From Leptospira sp. (lineage in GTDB: Bacteria > Spirochaetota > Leptospiria > Leptospirales > Leptospiraceae), in NCBI GenBank assembly GCA_009991425.1, contig JAACWH010000029.1, forward strand, positions 1-64,000: DNA of 64,000 nucleotides. The letters run 5' to 3'. Positions 38,052-47,131 of the stretch are shown piece after piece. How positions within the stretch are numbered: the stretch's first letter is position 1; each line of letters begins with the position of its first letter. A program made the translations under genes and the position numbers. The notes below the pieces were generated by a model, which was not told the origin of the DNA, did no database searches, and worked only from the letters and a program-made list of their open reading frames with translations.

Positions 38052-39524
38052 ATGAAAAAATACCATCATAATAATTTATTCTATACATTAGGAATTTACT
38101 TAGCTATAGTATTTTCATTTTTTCAATTACGAGCATCTGAACCTTATAATAATATAACAGGTTTTTATGGAGAAAGATCTCCAGGTCTTGCCGGTGCATT
38201 TACAGCTCTATCCGATGATCCATCGGGAGCTTATTACAATCCTGCTGGACTTGCTTTTTCATACAGAGATGGGTTTTCCATTTCGGCAAGTAATTTTAAA
38301 AATTCTGAACGAAAGTATATCAATATAGATACACCAGGTCAAGTCTACCAACAATCCCAGCAAAGCTTTGATCCAAATTTTGTAGGGATCTTAAAGTCTG
38401 TTGATAATTGGAAGTTTGGCTTTTCTATTGTAAATGCCTACACACTTAATTATGATAGAACAGATCAGGTAAATCTTCCTTTGATATCACCAACTATCAA
38501 CCAAACTCGAAACACAATTAAAGAAAATAGCACTCAGATGTTGATAGGTCCGAGCGGTTCCTATCTCATAACTAATAAACTTTCTTTTGGTTTTACACTG
38601 TATTACTTGCAAGATGTTAAAAATTCATCCAAAAGCCAATTCCAACAGTTTTCAAATTCATCTTACGTTATGCGGTCTATTATAGATAATCGTATGACAA
38701 CAGGATTACTACCAATTCTTGGATTCCAATACCAAGCCACTGAAAAACTTTCTTTAGGCCTAAGTATGCGAAGGATACTTGTAACTGGAGGAAACCGTCT
38801 TTATAATGAAGTCTATACTGATTCTCTTCGGGCATCTGGAGCAAATGCAGTTGATTTCATAGAAGGAACAAATAATCAATTCAACTCAGTCGAATCAGGA
38901 GTTATTACTAACAAGCCGAAATTAAATTCCTCCATTCCTGAGACATCAGAAGTAAGATTAGGTGCAGCGATATTTCCAAATTCTAAATTTCTAGCTTCCT
39001 TTGATATGATTTATACTACTGGATTTAAATCTTTTAAAAACCAAGATGAGATACAGGTCTTTGGGAATCGCACAAATTATATAGTAAATGATAAAGAAAA
39101 TCGTGAGTTGACTCGAGTTTCGACTTTGAATTTTGCTACAGGAGTAGAATACTATTTAGTGGATACATTTGCAATTTCTGGTGGGATCTTTACTAATAAT
39201 GCTAATACAAAACCTATTTCCTGGACTGAGTCTGCCATTGATTTAGGACTTCAGAATAGTTTTTCCAATCAGATTCAGTTAAGTAATGGAAATAATTCAA
39301 TAACTTATAGAAATCCAAGAAGCGGTACCAATCCTAGAAATGAACATTCAAATAATAGAGGAATCAGTCTTGGGGTTTCTTGGGTTACTGCCAAATCATC
39401 TATATCCCTTACTTATATTAGGGAAATAGGTAGAGGTAATTCTCGAATAGATCCGAACTCTTTGTCACAAGCTTTTGAATATAAATCGGAAACTATTTAT
39501 ATAATGATTAGTTCTAGAAATTAA
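38052..39524 (+). CDS. FadL/TodX (OMPP1) family outer membrane protein
   Basis: The family forms 14-stranded outer-membrane barrels that take up fatty acids and other hydrophobic compounds. A signal peptide (about 1-30, ending in RASEP) is followed by the FadL N-terminal hatch motif GERSPGLAGAFTALSDDPSGAYYNPAGLAF, close to the family consensus. Alternating amphipathic beta strands continue to the end, and the last strand finishes with Tyr-Ile-Met and an Asn terminus. The 490 residues match family length. It sits three bases after the acidic lipoprotein gene, probably in the same operon. Confidence 0.9.
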   Translation: MKKYHHNNLFYTLGIYLAIVFSFFQLRASEPYNNITGFYGERSPGLAGAFTALSDDPSGAYYNPAGLAFSYRDGFSISASNFKNSERKYINIDTPGQVYQQSQQSFDPNFVGILKSVDNWKFGFSIVNAYTLNYDRTDQVNLPLISPTINQTRNTIKENSTQMLIGPSGSYLITNKLSFGFTLYYLQDVKNSSKSQFQQFSNSSYVMRSIIDNRMTTGLLPILGFQYQATEKLSLGLSMRRILVTGGNRLYNEVYTDSLRASGANAVDFIEGTNNQFNSVESGVITNKPKLNSSIPETSEVRLGAAIFPNSKFLASFDMIYTTGFKSFKNQDEIQVFGNRTNYIVNDKENRELTRVSTLNFATGVEYYLVDTFAISGGIFTNNANTKPISWTESAIDLGLQNSFSNQIQLSNGNNSITYRNPRSGTNPRNEHSNNRGISLGVSWVTAKSSISLTYIREIGRGNSRIDPNSLSQAFEYKSETIYIMISSRN

Positions 39525-39564
39525 TTATCTTTAAAATACTGAAAGCTATTTTTTAAAATACAAT

Positions 39565-40533
39565 TTACTGCAAGCTTGCTTTCTTTAGCCTATCCCAAAT
39601 TGTGTCTGCAAATTCGCCATCATTTGGTTCTTGGCAATAAATTATTTCAACTTTAGAATTATCACAGTCTAGTAAAAATTTATAGATACTACTCATATAA
39701 TCCAAATTATTTTCAATTACTCGATCTAAAGACGTTTTATCATCAATAGAAAAACCAATCCTCGCTATAACTAGATTACTATAGTCTATTGATTTCAATT
39801 GATTCTTGGATTTTTGTTTTTGCATCGCTATGATTTCATTTAGAGATGGTATATATTTGGAAATAAATACTTTACCGTTAGGTGCGTAGTGGCGGTATTT
39901 CATTCCAGGACTGAGAATTTCAGAATTCATTGGGGATTCGATCTTAATTCCAAGTCTAGATTCTATGGTTTTCTGATCGATACTTCCAGTCCTAAGAAGT
40001 ATTGGATTGCCTTTACTTAAATCCAAAACTGTCGATTCCATTCCAAAGCTTGGTTCCTCTGCTTGTAAAATACCATCTACTTTCCCAGAAAATTCATTTA
40101 AAATATCCTCAAACCTGGTATATGAAGGTTTACCTGATGGGTTAGCAGATGGAGCAGCAATAGGTCCTGTTAGAGCGATCAATTCTCTTGCTTTTGTATG
40201 ATTGGGAATTCTTACAGCAACAGTATCTAATCCACAACTAAATAGGGATTCATTCTTTTTGTTTAAAACCAATGTTAGTGCACCAGGAGAAAATTCATTC
40301 AATAGACTTTCAGCAATTTTCGGAATAATACAGTTATTTTTAATTTGTTGCTTACTAGCAAAATGTACAATCAAAGGATTATCCGAAGGACGATTTTTTA
40401 TCTTATAGATTCTTAAACAGCTTTCTTTATTCGTTGCTAAAGCACCGATTCCATATACAGTTTCGGTAGGAAAAACAACAATGCCCCCATTTTTCACAAT
40501 GGAGGCAATTTCATCTACAGAGTCAGTAATCAC
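39565..40533 (-). CDS. tsaC2: Threonylcarbamoyl-AMP synthase, Sua5 type
   Basis: The enzyme makes threonylcarbamoyl-AMP from threonine, bicarbonate and ATP for the t6A37 modification of ANN-decoding tRNAs. The YrdC core (about 1-200) shows GGIVVFPTETVYGIGALAT, IKNRPSDNPLIVH, PGALTLVL and the GPIAAPSANPSG loop. A C-terminal Sua5 domain follows after the SPGMKYRHYAP linker, which closes the active site in the family. The start codon is GTG at 40533. It lies 10 bases after the GH18 gene on the same strand. Confidence 0.94.
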   Translation of the reverse strand: MITDSVDEIASIVKNGGIVVFPTETVYGIGALATNKESCLRIYKIKNRPSDNPLIVHFASKQQIKNNCIIPKIAESLLNEFSPGALTLVLNKKNESLFSCGLDTVAVRIPNHTKARELIALTGPIAAPSANPSGKPSYTRFEDILNEFSGKVDGILQAEEPSFGMESTVLDLSKGNPILLRTGSIDQKTIESRLGIKIESPMNSEILSPGMKYRHYAPNGKVFISKYIPSLNEIIAMQKQKSKNQLKSIDYSNLVIARIGFSIDDKTSLDRVIENNLDYMSSIYKFLLDCDNSKVEIIYCQEPNDGEFADTIWDRLKKASLQ

Positions 40534-40543
40534 AGAAGAGTTT

Positions 40544-42493
40544 TTATTCGTAGATAATGTCTTCTTTCAATGGTTTAACACTGGGAACTTCTTGTGGCTT
40601 GGCAGTGGGAAGTTCATTTACTGGAACAAGTTTGGAACTGGATTCTGAGATTTCTTTCTTAACTTGAGCATTCGGAATCTTATCCAGACTTGGTTGCAGA
40701 GCTTTATTCTCATCCAACTTCTTTTCCTTATCCTTTAATAAAGTCGATTCCACAGCTTTCGCAATTGTAGGTTGTTTCTCACGAATAGGATCTTGTGATT
40801 CTCGAAGTGTCGTATTCGTTTTGGATGAAGTTAATGTATTCAATGGAATTTTCTTAGCTTCGACATGCTTCTCGATTTTAGGTTGAGGACTAGCAATAGC
40901 TTTTTTGGATTTAGAATCTTTCCCCTTAACGGAAGGAGCAGAAGCTGCATCAGCAATTACTGTTGGTTTTTCATCTGCATACAAATCGTTTGCAATGGGA
41001 ACTGGCGGAAGTTGGTTCGTTGCAAGAAGTTCTAAGTATTTATTTATTTCTGGATCATTATCAGAAATTAATTGCCAAAATGAAAATCCTGCCAGCTCAT
41101 ACTTTCTTAACAATGTCATCTTTTCTTCAAAAGCCTTGCGATTCATGAAAAATGCAACTCTATCACAACCACCTGCAGTATACCACATAGTTGGATCTTC
41201 ATAGATTTTATTCTCATGAACAAATCCAAACTTACTTAAATTAGTCCAGCTTGTATTTCGATTTCCCTGGCTGAGGATAGTGGTAATATCAGTCGGTTGG
41301 TGGATGATGGGATTTAATGCTTTAATTCTTTTCACATCCGAATAATAAACTGACTTTGCCGAAGAATTGCAATTCAATGCCCAATCATAACCATAAGTTG
41401 GGATAGCCATATATAACTTTTCAGAAGGAACGCGTTTCTTCGCATACTTAATAATTTCTTTCAACCAGACATTAGGTGCTTGAGGGCCGGGTCCTGGATT
41501 TCTATATTTTCTAGGATGAAGTTCATAAGCCATAACCTTCAGGCGATCCACATGCTTACCTAAAAATTCATAGTCATGGGTCATTGGACCACGCCAATTT
41601 TCTTTAAAGTCAACTACGATGTCGTTTTTTAAACCTTTACATTTAGTGACTTTACCCTTAGGATTCGGAGTCTTAGGGTGAACAGCAACTGAAAGAAGTT
41701 TATTGTTTTTCTTCAATTCTTTGGAAAGTAAAACTATGAATTCTTCGAACTTCTCTTTCTTCTCACAGCTCATACCTTCGTAGTCGATATCAATACCATC
41801 ATAGTCAAAGGTCATAACCTCATTTACTATGATTTGGATATGTTTATCTCTAATATCAGATCTACCGTTCATTCCGATATTTTCAGAGATCTTTTCTTTA
41901 GGATTTTCCCATCGGAAAATGGTAGGAATAATTTTTACTTTAGGATTGAGAATTCGAAGCTCAGCAACTCTTTCATGCTTAGATTTAGAACTCCAAGAAT
42001 TAGCAAGTTCTCCATTATTGGTAAGTCCGCCTTTCATTGAATAAATAAAAGGATGAATCTCATCGTATAGATGAACTACCTTCTTCATAGCCTCATAATC
42101 AGAAAACCAGGTAGAAGATCGAATGCCACTTTTGTTGGAATCTTTAGTATTATTGGAACCGAGTCCATCTTCCTTAGAATCAGAAGAAAATAGTTCTTCT
42201 AAAACATTTTTGAATGCAAAGTTACTGGAAGAATCTTCAGATGAATCATACAAATCTGAATCTGTGGAAAGTTTGTTTTCCTCTTGGAAAGCTTTCACAA
42301 CTCCATCACCCATGGAAGCATGGTAAACTTGTTTTGGATCTGATTCAGTCTCTTCCCAGTGGATAAGTCCTATACCCAAATAGAAGGAAAGAAGACATAA
42401 GAATAGCCATGAGCTAAAAATGAAATAGTATTTCCAAGAAACTTTTTCCTTGGAATTGGAATATTTGCCTTCCATTGGTTTATCTTCTGACAT
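40544..42493 (-). CDS. Membrane-anchored GH18 family glycoside hydrolase
   Basis: A cytoplasmic N-terminus is followed by one transmembrane helix (about 22-43), a Ser/Asp-rich linker and a glycoside hydrolase 18 domain (about 130-480). The active-site motif FDYDGIDIDYEG (DxxDxDxE) is intact, with Glu239 as predicted acid/base. The end of the barrel reads AGFSFWQLISDNDPE. This branch resembles YaaH/SleL-like proteins that cut glycan chains with N-acetylglucosamine. The last 150 residues are low-complexity Lys/Pro/Ser-rich and probably disordered. The substrate in a diderm spirochaete is likely peptidoglycan, which is inference. Confidence 0.88.
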   Translation of the reverse strand: MSEDKPMEGKYSNSKEKVSWKYYFIFSSWLFLCLLSFYLGIGLIHWEETESDPKQVYHASMGDGVVKAFQEENKLSTDSDLYDSSEDSSSNFAFKNVLEELFSSDSKEDGLGSNNTKDSNKSGIRSSTWFSDYEAMKKVVHLYDEIHPFIYSMKGGLTNNGELANSWSSKSKHERVAELRILNPKVKIIPTIFRWENPKEKISENIGMNGRSDIRDKHIQIIVNEVMTFDYDGIDIDYEGMSCEKKEKFEEFIVLLSKELKKNNKLLSVAVHPKTPNPKGKVTKCKGLKNDIVVDFKENWRGPMTHDYEFLGKHVDRLKVMAYELHPRKYRNPGPGPQAPNVWLKEIIKYAKKRVPSEKLYMAIPTYGYDWALNCNSSAKSVYYSDVKRIKALNPIIHQPTDITTILSQGNRNTSWTNLSKFGFVHENKIYEDPTMWYTAGGCDRVAFFMNRKAFEEKMTLLRKYELAGFSFWQLISDNDPEINKYLELLATNQLPPVPIANDLYADEKPTVIADAASAPSVKGKDSKSKKAIASPQPKIEKHVEAKKIPLNTLTSSKTNTTLRESQDPIREKQPTIAKAVESTLLKDKEKKLDENKALQPSLDKIPNAQVKKEISESSSKLVPVNELPTAKPQEVPSVKPLKEDIIYE

Positions 42494-42591
42494 ACACCGC
42501 GCCTAATAGTATCTTTTTATAATTATCGTAAGAATTGTCTTATCTAAGTAAAATAAAATAACATTCTCTCTTTTTTCTACTTTAAAGAAAC

Positions 42592-42604
42592 TATCTGCCA
42601 GATA
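42592..42604. repeat. Palindrome before the VUT-family transporter gene
   Basis: TATCTGCCAGATA has perfect six-base arms around a central C and lies 12 bases before the ATG at 42617, in an AT-rich spacer. It could be an operator. No PreQ1-like riboswitch is apparent in the 123-base leader. Confidence 0.35.
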
Positions 42605-42616
42605 AAGTAAAAAATC

Positions 42617-43321
42617 ATGCATCTATCTAAACCGTATAAACTTTTCCTTATTTTGAATAGTATCTTCCTTACTTTTCTCTTAATGGCGGAAGTAATTGGC
42701 AGTAAATTATTTACTTTTCTAGGATTTACGATGACTTTAGGTGTTATACCCTTCCCTGTAACTTTTATCATCACAGACTTGTTAAATGAATACTATGGAC
42801 GCAAAGGTGTTCGATTAACTACAATTATTGGAATGGTAATGGTAGTGATAGCATACTTTTTAATACTAATTGGAATTGCGATTCCAGCTATGCCTGACTC
42901 TCCAGTCAATGATCAGGCTTTTGAAATGGTATTTTTCAATTCAAGTCTAGTCATTATTGGTTCTATCACTGCCTATCTTATAGGGCAAATGATCGACATC
43001 CAAATTTTCCATTATCTAAGAATCAAAACAAAAGGAAAAATGATTTGGCTTAGGGCAACTGGATCTACCATAGTCTCACAATTAGTGGACTCCTTCGTTG
43101 TAATTTTTATTGCATTTGGTCAATATCTTGCAATTGAAAAGCTATTCAATATTTCAATGACTAACTTCATCTATAAGCTATGCGTTGCGATATTGATCAC
43201 CCCGCTACTCTATTTAGCTCACAACTGGTTGGATACCTACCTAGGAGAAGATGCGGACAAATTGAAACAACATGCAATGGATGGAAAAGAAAGCTATGGC
43301 AACACAATCGAAGCTGGATGA
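42617..43321 (+). CDS. VUT family transporter, probable queuosine precursor transporter (YhhQ-like)
   Basis: The 234-residue membrane protein has about six helices and shows the YhhQ/VUT pattern: AEVIGSKLFTFLGFTMTLGVIPFPVTFIITDLLNEYYG near the N-terminus and LRATGSTIVSQLVDSFVVIFIAFG in the second half. Such proteins import queuine, preQ0 or preQ1 for the queuosine modification of tRNA. Family assignment is firm; the substrate is inferred. The tail overlaps the start of the glycerophosphodiesterase gene by 26 bases. Confidence 0.9.
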   Translation: MHLSKPYKLFLILNSIFLTFLLMAEVIGSKLFTFLGFTMTLGVIPFPVTFIITDLLNEYYGRKGVRLTTIIGMVMVVIAYFLILIGIAIPAMPDSPVNDQAFEMVFFNSSLVIIGSITAYLIGQMIDIQIFHYLRIKTKGKMIWLRATGSTIVSQLVDSFVVIFIAFGQYLAIEKLFNISMTNFIYKLCVAILITPLLYLAHNWLDTYLGEDADKLKQHAMDGKESYGNTIEAG

Positions 43322-44261
43322 GGATTTAATATTTCCTTTACCTTTTGGTTTCCTAGTTTATTGTTTTTGGAAATATATTATTTCTATTTTTTTAGCTAAA
43401 AAGAGAAATAATTCTAATTTTAACCAAGAAAGTTCCCATTTAAAGCTCCAAAATTCTAGCGAAAAACTATCCTCTATTTTGCCATTACTCCCAACTAAGG
43501 TGATTGGCCACCGCGGAAGCAGAGCAACTGATCCTGAGAACTCTATGCAAGGCTTTCAGGTTGCTATGGATACTTCTGATGGACTAGAACTAGACACCCA
43601 AACTTGTAAATCAGGAGAATTGATTGTTCTTCATGACTCAAGCGTGGACAGAACAAGCTCAGGAAAAGGATTGGTTGCAAATTTCACAATTAGAGAATTA
43701 GATTCAATTCATTTAGAAAATGGGGAAAAGATTCCAAGACTTAAAGAAGTTTTAGAAAATTTTGCAGACAAAACCTTAATCAATATTGAAATAAAAAAGG
43801 AAATTTCAGAAGAGCTTACAAAAGCATCAGCCCTAGCAGTTGTAGAGTTAATAAAAGACCTGAATTTAGATTTAGAAAAGATCCTCGTATCCTCATTTTC
43901 ACCCTTAGCCTTGTATTATGTAAGAAAATTCCAAGCCTCCATTCCTAGAGCGCAGCTAATTTCAGACAGGCGAACTAGCAAAGTTTCTGGCTGGAAAGGA
44001 TCGCTTCTTGGTTCAAAATTTTTTGCAATTGCTCTTCGAGCAGATGCAATTGTTTGGGAAAAATCTTTTTTACTAGATAATCCCAAACTAATTTCAAAGC
44101 TTAAATCCCAAGGATTTTTACTTTATACTTATACATCCAATGAAGAAGTGGAATGGCGCTTTTTTCTAGAATACAAGCTTGATGGAATCATAACTGATTA
44201 TCCAGCCAAAGCTAAACGTTTTGTACAGGATTTTTCTCTTTCATCCAAGAATTTAAAATAG
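43296..44261 (+). CDS. Glycerophosphodiester phosphodiesterase
   Basis: The enzyme hydrolyses glycerophosphodiesters to glycerol-3-phosphate and an alcohol. The GDPD motifs are present: GHRGSRATDPENS (catalytic His and Arg), LELDTQTCKSGELIVLHD (Glu, Asp and His) and VDRTSSGKG. A hydrophobic N-terminal stretch (about 12-33) suggests membrane attachment. I chose ATG 43296 (MATQSKL) because GGAAAAG lies before it; an earlier ATG at 43272 would overlap the transporter gene further. The last 50 bases overlap the end of the convergent POT transporter gene, so the two reading frames share DNA on opposite strands. Confidence 0.9.
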   Translation: MATQSKLDEDLIFPLPFGFLVYCFWKYIISIFLAKKRNNSNFNQESSHLKLQNSSEKLSSILPLLPTKVIGHRGSRATDPENSMQGFQVAMDTSDGLELDTQTCKSGELIVLHDSSVDRTSSGKGLVANFTIRELDSIHLENGEKIPRLKEVLENFADKTLINIEIKKEISEELTKASALAVVELIKDLNLDLEKILVSSFSPLALYYVRKFQASIPRAQLISDRRTSKVSGWKGSLLGSKFFAIALRADAIVWEKSFLLDNPKLISKLKSQGFLLYTYTSNEEVEWRFFLEYKLDGIITDYPAKAKRFVQDFSLSSKNLK

Positions 44262-45501
44262 GCCGAATCAATAGCAATAGAACTGCTGAACAAACAGCCA
44301 TTACAACAAAAACACCAAAGAAAATCCTTAGAGAAATTTCAGACACCATTCCTGAAAATACGCCACCCAAATAATGGGCAACTGCATTCGAAAGAAACCA
44401 TATTCCCATCATCAAAGAAGTTAGATGAGTCGGTGCAAGTTCGGAGACCATAGATAATCCCACAGGGGAAAGACAAAGCTCTCCTAAGGTATTGAATAAA
44501 TAAGCTAGAAGTAGAAAGTGCATACCGGCAAATCCTTCTTCTGCAATCTGCCTTGCACCTAGCACCAAACAAAAGAAACCTGCACTCAAAAGCAAAAGAC
44601 CGAAGGCAAATTTCACAGGTTTATCAGGTTCTTTGTTTCTTCTTGCAAGAGAAGTCCACATTTTTGCAAAAAGAGGAGCAAATAAGAGAATAAAAACAGG
44701 ATTTACCGATTGAAATAGGGAGGCAGGAATTTGCCATTCTCCTATACTTCGATCTACATAACGATCTGCAAATAGGTTCATAGATGAACCAGCCTGTTCA
44801 AATGCTGCCCAGAAAAAAATGGAAAAGAAAGAAAGAACTAGGATAGTCTTAATATGATTCCATTCTACTTGAGTCAGTTGCCTTGCTCTAGGATTAAATT
44901 CTTTCTTCTTTTGAGGTTTAATTCCGATATGACTGGGCAATAATTTCTGTCCAAAATAAAAAACCAAGACTCCAATGCCCATACCAATTCCAGCAGCACC
45001 GAATCCATAATGCCAATCCATCTTTTCACCTAAGGTTCCGCAGATGATAGGTCCAAAGAAACCGCCAAGATTGATTCCCATATAAAAAATCGTATAGCCA
45101 CTATCTCGCAGACTATCATTATTCTCATACAAGGATCCAACCAAACTAGACATATTTGGTTTGAAAAATCCATTTCCAAGAACGAGAAGGAATAGACCTA
45201 AGAAGAAGAATTCTATCTCTTCAAATGCTAGGCTCAAATGACCTAGTCCCATAAGAATTCCACCAAGTAAAATAGATCTTCGTAGACCAAGAAATTGATC
45301 TGATAGCCAACCACCAAGAATGGGAGTTAAATAAACCAAGCCTGTATAAGCTCCATACAATTGCCCCGCAGAACGATCGCTAAATCCTAAGAATTTAACT
45401 GCATAGAGAACTAGTAAGGCACGCATACCGTAGTAACTAAATCTTTCCCACATTTCTGTGAGAAAGAGTATGGGTAGAGCCTTAGGATGTTTAGAATTCA
45501 T
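44212..45501 (-). CDS. POT/PTR2 family proton-dependent oligopeptide transporter
   Basis: The protein is an inner-membrane major-facilitator symporter that imports di- and tripeptides or related compounds. The family motif EMWERFSYYGMRALLVLY lies in the first helix, and the FYMGINLGGFFGPIICG signature follows in the fifth. About 12 helices are present, within the lower end of the usual length. The ATG at 45501 overlaps the stop of the cobalamin adenosyltransferase gene by four bases. A further in-frame ATG at 45525 lies inside that gene and is less likely. The 3' end overlaps the GDPD gene by 50 bases. Confidence 0.92.
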   Translation of the reverse strand: MNSKHPKALPILFLTEMWERFSYYGMRALLVLYAVKFLGFSDRSAGQLYGAYTGLVYLTPILGGWLSDQFLGLRRSILLGGILMGLGHLSLAFEEIEFFFLGLFLLVLGNGFFKPNMSSLVGSLYENNDSLRDSGYTIFYMGINLGGFFGPIICGTLGEKMDWHYGFGAAGIGMGIGVLVFYFGQKLLPSHIGIKPQKKKEFNPRARQLTQVEWNHIKTILVLSFFSIFFWAAFEQAGSSMNLFADRYVDRSIGEWQIPASLFQSVNPVFILLFAPLFAKMWTSLARRNKEPDKPVKFAFGLLLLSAGFFCLVLGARQIAEEGFAGMHFLLLAYLFNTLGELCLSPVGLSMVSELAPTHLTSLMMGIWFLSNAVAHYLGGVFSGMVSEISLRIFFGVFVVMAVCSAVLLLLIRPILNSWMKEKNPVQNV

Positions 45502-46067
45502 TTTCCTTTGACGCGGGAAATCCAAATCGGCTCTGTTACCTTAGCTTCTAAATTTGCAAAACGGGAGGCTACAAAAAGAAAATCGCTGAGGCGGTTTATA
45601 AAAACTATGGAACGAGAAGGAATGGAAACATGTTCCTTCGCTTCATAGACCATTCTTCTTTCGAGTCTTCGACAAACTGTACGTGCTTGGTGCAGAAAAC
45701 TAGCAGAGTATGATCCTCCTGGGAGTACAAAATGTTTCAATGGTTCCAGCTTTTCTGTCATATCATCAATTTTATCTTCCAAATATTTTATGTCTGTTTC
45801 CTTTATAATGGGTATCAATTCTCCAGAATCATCCATCTTATGAAAGCCAGCTAATTCTGAACCCAATTCAAACAGTAAATTCTGTGTCCAAGAAAGACTC
45901 TCATGAAGTTTGGATGATTTAGGTAAAAAACTTAATGATAAACCTAAGATAGAATTCAATTCATCCGTCGTTCCGTACAATTCGACCCTAGGATCAAATT
46001 TTTGAACTCTTCCACCCATCGCTAGGGATGTTTCCCCTGTATCACCAGTTTTTGTGTATATTTTCAT
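45498..46067 (-). CDS. Cob(I)yrinic acid a,c-diamide adenosyltransferase, PduO type
   Basis: The enzyme transfers the adenosyl group of ATP to cob(I)alamin, making coenzyme B12. The N-terminal ATP-binding segment YTKTGDTGETSLAMGGRVQK and the helix RTVCRRLERRMVYEA are diagnostic of the PduO/MMAB group, and the end SDFLFVASRFAN fits too. At 189 residues it is a single-domain member. It is coupled to the downstream POT transporter by a four-base overlap. It is divergent from flaB. Confidence 0.95.
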   Translation of the reverse strand: MKIYTKTGDTGETSLAMGGRVQKFDPRVELYGTTDELNSILGLSLSFLPKSSKLHESLSWTQNLLFELGSELAGFHKMDDSGELIPIIKETDIKYLEDKIDDMTEKLEPLKHFVLPGGSYSASFLHQARTVCRRLERRMVYEAKEHVSIPSRSIVFINRLSDFLFVASRFANLEAKVTEPIWISRVKGK

Positions 46068-46096
46068 GTTTTCTCAGTATTTTAAGTATTTTATGG

Positions 46097-46125
46097 TTGC
46101 CAAATTCTTTTTTTACACTTCTTAT
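46097..46125 (+). promoter_or_regulatory. Possible sigma-70 promoter of flaB
   Basis: TTGCCA (46097-46102) and TCTTAT (46120-46125) are 17 bases apart. They match the consensus in five of six and four of six positions. Transcription would start about 105 bases before flaB. I looked for a flagellar sigma-28 site (TAAA, then GCCGATAA) and did not find a convincing one. Confidence 0.3.
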
Positions 46126-46236
46126 GAAAGCTATAAGGTTTCCCATATCGATTATCGAACTTTGGGAGACCTTACTTGAATCACATTTTTCATTTTTTTT
46201 TGGACGGATCCAAAATTTTTACAAGGAAGTCAGCTT

Positions 46237-47088
46237 ATGAAAATCAACCATAATATATCTGCACTCAGTGCCAATCGTGTTCTTAAAGAAACCAATAATG
46301 CCATGGATAAATCCTTGGAAAGACTCTCAACTGGTATGCGTATCAATCGTCCAGGCGACGATGCCCCTAGTTTCGCCGTTTCTGAAAGACTTCGAACTCA
46401 AATTCGTGGCTTAGCTCAGGCAGGGAGAAATGCTCAAGATGGGCTATCCTTTCTTCAAGTTACAGAAGGCTCTTTAGATCAGGTAAATGGAATTTTACAG
46501 AGACTTAGGGAATTATCAGTTCAGACAGCAAATGGGATCTATTCTTCCGAAGATAGACAATTAGTACAGTTGGAAGTATCCCAATTGATTGAGGAAGTCG
46601 ATCGAATTGGAAAGACTTCTGAGTTCAATCGCATACGCCCATTAGATGGAAGGTTCTCTAGATCTCTAAGCAGTCCAATGATTCTTCACGTGGGAGCCAA
46701 TCAAGATGAGAAGCTCTCACTTTACATTGGAACCATGAATGCCTCGTCGCTTAAATTGATTGAAGGCGAGAATAAATCCTCCCTTTCCACACCAGACAAG
46801 GCGAACTCTTTGATCAGTTTGATCGATGATGCAATCGGTAAAGTTAACAAACAAAGAGCAGATTTAGGTGCCTATTACAACCGTTTGGAACTCACTATCA
46901 ATTCCTTATCTAACAATTATGTGAATATGGTTGCCTCAGAATCCAGAATTAGAGATGCTGATATGGCAGAGGAAGTTGTAGAATTTGTCAAAAACCAAGT
47001 TCTCACAAAATCTGGAATAGCTATGATCGCCCAAGCCAATAGCAGACCCGATCAGGTAGTAAAATTACTTTCGGATCGTTTTGGCTAA
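46237..47088 (+). CDS. flaB: Flagellin FlaB, periplasmic flagellar filament core protein
   Basis: The 283-residue protein is a full-length spirochaetal flagellin. The conserved N-terminal coiled coil MKINHNISALSANRVLKETN and LERLSTGMRINRPGDDAPSF, and the C-terminal helix SRIRDADMAEEVVEFVKNQV and LTKSGIAMIAQANSRPDQVVKLL, are separated by only a short central region. This is typical of FlaB, which has no exposed variable domain. In spirochaetes the filament lies in the periplasm. The start ATG has AAGGAAG seven bases upstream. Leptospira carry several flaB copies; only one is in the window, so its number is not assigned. Confidence 0.97.
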   Translation: MKINHNISALSANRVLKETNNAMDKSLERLSTGMRINRPGDDAPSFAVSERLRTQIRGLAQAGRNAQDGLSFLQVTEGSLDQVNGILQRLRELSVQTANGIYSSEDRQLVQLEVSQLIEEVDRIGKTSEFNRIRPLDGRFSRSLSSPMILHVGANQDEKLSLYIGTMNASSLKLIEGENKSSLSTPDKANSLISLIDDAIGKVNKQRADLGAYYNRLELTINSLSNNYVNMVASESRIRDADMAEEVVEFVKNQVLTKSGIAMIAQANSRPDQVVKLLSDRFG

Positions 47089-47131
47089 AACATAGGTCTT
47101 CATTTTACAAAATTTTTACAGGAGAAGAAAA

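Noticed and set aside
37618..38088. A 156-codon open frame on the minus strand opposite the acidic lipoprotein gene
   Set aside because: It is the mirror of the Asp-rich coding region. Its His/Leu/Arg-rich composition has no family resemblance, and it covers the lipoprotein/FadL junction.
39525..39564. A terminator between the convergent FadL-like and tsaC2 genes
   Set aside because: The stretch contains AT-only partial repeats (TTTAAAATAC twice in direct orientation) but no GC-containing stem.
42494..42616. A preQ1 riboswitch before the YhhQ-like transporter
   Set aside because: The leader is AT-rich and shows only a short palindrome. I could not find the preQ1-I hairpin and A-rich tail that would be needed.
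46126..46236. A sigma-28 promoter for flaB
   Set aside because: The best stretch (TAAGG then CGATTATC) departs from TAAA-N15-GCCGATAA in too many places and in spacing.
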